Positions 62,219 to 64,000 of a stretch of 64,000 nucleotides of DNA are shown piece after piece. Positions within the stretch are counted from its first letter, which is position 1; each line of letters begins with the position of its first letter. The DNA lies in the NCBI GenBank assembly GCA_024460105.1, contig JANFXS010000003.1:310001-374000 (forward strand), given 5' to 3'. Under the pieces are notes generated by a model that saw nothing but the letters and a program-made list of their open reading frames with translations, was not told where the DNA came from and did no database searches. The position numbers and the translations under genes are program-made. The DNA is from Anaerotignum faecicola. Its GTDB lineage: Bacteria > Bacillota > Clostridia > Lachnospirales > Anaerotignaceae.

Positions 62219-63403
62219 TTATTCTACACAGTTTTTATGTCCCCTGAATCCGCTTTCCTCAGCTTCTTCACGGCTTTCAAAATAAACCCTGTTTTCATCG
62301 TTGGGCAGTGAACCGCATGATGGCGAATGAAATACTTTGGTATTTTTATTTCCAATATAGCAAGCCCCGCTGACGTTGGTATCCGAACTTTCCTGAGATG
62401 AAACTCCGCTGTTTTCCGGAATATCTGCATCACTTTCTGTTCCGCCGCTTTCGGGCGTCGGAGTTTCTGTTTTCTTAATATTTGAAGTTCCATTGTCTTG
62501 CCCGCCGTCAACTTCTATAATATCGTTATTTCCGCCATAATCCACTTCAATGGTCTCCCCGTCAGTCCTGACAACAATATCTCCGAGATAATCGTTCCTG
62601 TAAACTTTCGCTCCTAAATCGCTCAGCTTTTCCAGCGTTTCGTCATTCGGAAGCCCGTAATCGTTTCCTTCCCCAACCTGTATAACGGCCACTTCAGGAC
62701 TTACGGCTCTCAAAAATTCTTCGCTTGAAGAAGTACGCGAACCATGGTGGGCAACTTTAAGCACATCGGAATTTAAATCATATCCGCCACTTAAAATATC
62801 GCTTTCGCGTTCCTGTTCAATGTCCCCGGTAAAAAGGAAACTTCTGCTGCCGTAATCCATTTTGCATACCAACGAAATATTATTCGGATCACCGTTATAA
62901 TCGCTCTTTGGCGGTATAACAAGAAACTGCGCGCTTCCCAAAGTAAAACTGTAATCGTCCGTCGGGCGTATTTCTTCAACTTCATTTTCCTCTATGGCAT
63001 ACAGCATATTTGTATATACCATAGAATCAAAATCGCCCTCCGGCAAAAGAATTTTGTCAACATCAAAGTTTGCCAGTATATTTCTCATAGAACCTATATG
63101 ATCTTCATGATGATGAGTCCCTATAGCGACATCAATATGGCTTACGCCTTGATTTTTTAAATATTCTGTTATATATTCGTTATCGCCCCTGTTGCCTGAA
63201 TCTATAAGCACGTTATAACCGTCGGGAAGTTTTATAAGCGAACAGTCCGCCTGTCCAACGTCTATATAATGAACTTCAAGAGTGCCGTTTGCAGGTATTG
63301 CCGTACTTTGAACATTTTCATCAGAAGCGTTAACCGAACATGACGTAATCAAAAAAGATATTAAAAAAACAATAAAAACTTTAAATTTATTTAAAAAATT
63401 CAT
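62219..63403 (-). CDS. secreted metallo-beta-lactamase-fold lipoprotein with Ada-like C-terminus
   Basis: A 394-residue predicted lipoprotein. The signal sequence ends in LITSC (Cys22 lipidation site). The hydrolase domain is of the ComEC/Rec2 C-terminal type: IDVGQADCSLI, IDSGNRGDNEY, THHHEDHIGSM (metal motif HxHxDH), FTGDIEQERE and KVAHHGSRTSSSEEF. After an acidic, Thr/Ser-rich linker a small Cys/His domain follows (CYIGNKNTKVFHSPSCGSLP ... GHKNC), like the zinc-binding domain of Ada or of surface nucleases. A secreted nuclease role fits, unproven. It precedes rmuC in the same direction. Confidence 0.85.
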   Translation of the reverse strand: MNFLNKFKVFIVFLISFLITSCSVNASDENVQSTAIPANGTLEVHYIDVGQADCSLIKLPDGYNVLIDSGNRGDNEYITEYLKNQGVSHIDVAIGTHHHEDHIGSMRNILANFDVDKILLPEGDFDSMVYTNMLYAIEENEVEEIRPTDDYSFTLGSAQFLVIPPKSDYNGDPNNISLVCKMDYGSRSFLFTGDIEQERESDILSGGYDLNSDVLKVAHHGSRTSSSEEFLRAVSPEVAVIQVGEGNDYGLPNDETLEKLSDLGAKVYRNDYLGDIVVRTDGETIEVDYGGNNDIIEVDGGQDNGTSNIKKTETPTPESGGTESDADIPENSGVSSQESSDTNVSGACYIGNKNTKVFHSPSCGSLPNDENRVYFESREEAEESGFRGHKNCVE

Positions 63404-63416
63404 TTTGCTATTCCTT

Positions 63417-64000
63417 TCATTTCATCGGTCCTTCAATTATTTCCTGCACAGTTGAATGAAGTTTTGATAATTCCTCTTTTCCTAATGAGGCCACGTCTAT
63501 TTTTTTGTGCACATATAAATGTACGTCCGCCGGAGCAATTATATAATTATTGTTTTCAAGCACATCCGCCGCTCCGATAATAGTAAGAGGTATTATAGGA
63601 ACTTTGGACTTTGTGGCAAGTTTAAAACTTCCCGCCTTAAATTCCTGTATTTTCCCGTCCCTGCTTCTTGTCCCTTCCGGAAAAATTATTAGGGAATGTC
63701 CGCTTTTTAAAAGTTCAATGCCTTCAAGTATAATTTTGAGCTGCTGTTTCATATCGCTTCTATCCATAAAAAGGCAGTGTATGCTGTCCATCCAGCCTTT
63801 AATAATCGGCAATTTTTTCAGTTCAATTTTTGCAATAAACCCAACGGGAATTTCTATTTCATCCAAAAGCATTGCAAAATCAAAATTGCTTTGATGATTG
63901 CTTACAAACAGATAGTTTCCGTCTTTCGGAAGATTTTCGGGATTATGGACAATTACGTTTGCCCCTGTGTCCCTTACCCTTCCCCCTGCCCACCAGTGTA
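63417..64000 (-). CDS. plsC: 1-acyl-sn-glycerol-3-phosphate acyltransferase, partial (5' end beyond window)
   Basis: The last 194 codons or so are visible, and the frame is open to the window edge. PlsC makes phosphatidic acid from lysophosphatidic acid. It shows VSNHQSNFDFA (the HX4D catalytic motif), FIAKIELKKLPIIKGWMDSIHCLFMDR, LIIFPEGTRSRDGKIQEFKAGSF (FPEGTRS substrate motif) and PIIPLTIIGA. Starts further upstream include WAGGRVRDTGANVIV. Internal ATG starts inside this region are not the true start because the HX4D motif lies upstream of the first. The gene precedes the metallo-hydrolase gene by 13 bases. Confidence 0.92.
   Translation of the reverse strand, partial: HWWAGGRVRDTGANVIVHNPENLPKDGNYLFVSNHQSNFDFAMLLDEIEIPVGFIAKIELKKLPIIKGWMDSIHCLFMDRSDMKQQLKIILEGIELLKSGHSLIIFPEGTRSRDGKIQEFKAGSFKLATKSKVPIIPLTIIGAADVLENNNYIIAPADVHLYVHKKIDVASLGKEELSKLHSTVQEIIEGPMK

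Overview
The window is about 64 kb of low-GC chromosome from a spore-forming member of the Firmicutes, most likely class Clostridia. Reasons: a spoIIGA-sigE sporulation pair, groESL under a CIRCE operator, the order smc-ftsY-ylxM-ffh-rpsP-khpA-rimM-trmD, SepF/YlmH-type division genes, class II aldolase, and strong GGAGG ribosome binding sites with several TTG and GTG starts. Nothing here fixes the genus. No prophage, CRISPR array or intact insertion sequence was seen.

Layout. 1-9 kb: queH end, two LCP cell-wall ligases, a lipoteichoic-acid-synthase-like sulfatase, groESL, azlCD. 9-13.7 kb: tRNA-Leu, a polysaccharide deacetylase, tRNA-Arg, a 53-residue small protein, threonine dehydratase, and a MATE transporter behind an FMN-riboswitch-like RNA with an atypical core. 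14-21 kb: a dicarboxylate/glutamate symporter, a P-type ATPase behind a yybP-ykoY (manganese) riboswitch, a decayed effector-domain gene, a ZIP transporter and a MerR regulator. 21-25.4 kb: an apparent catabolic operon (CoA transferase, two hotdog proteins, dihydropyrimidinase, DUF1097 membrane protein). 26-31 kb: gapA, a 32-residue membrane peptide and purL.

31-56 kb is the housekeeping core, read almost wholly on the minus strand: sigE/spoIIGA, a VWA protein, ftsZ, sbp, DUF881, ftsQ, murA, trmD, rimM, khpA, rpsP, ffh, ylxM; then about 1.1 kb that looks inserted (an acetyltransferase and a nucleosidase-like fragment); then ftsY, smc, rluD, lspA, aroB, ylmH, yggT, sepF, yggS and an HlyD-like protein. 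56-64 kb holds an amidohydrolase, a second lspA followed by a probable 6S RNA, fba, an XRE/membrane-protein pair flanked by diverged repeat copies, rmuC, a secreted metallo-beta-lactamase-fold lipoprotein and a cut-off plsC.

The points most worth following are the variant FMN-type riboswitch driving a MATE transporter, the hydantoinase/hotdog/CoA-transferase operon whose two hotdog subunits keep complementary halves of the ammonia-lyase motif set, and repeated TACTTTAC sites around the ylxM-ffh promoter. Starts were moved from the longest open frame where the ribosome binding site dictates. All family calls are by reading motifs, without database searches.
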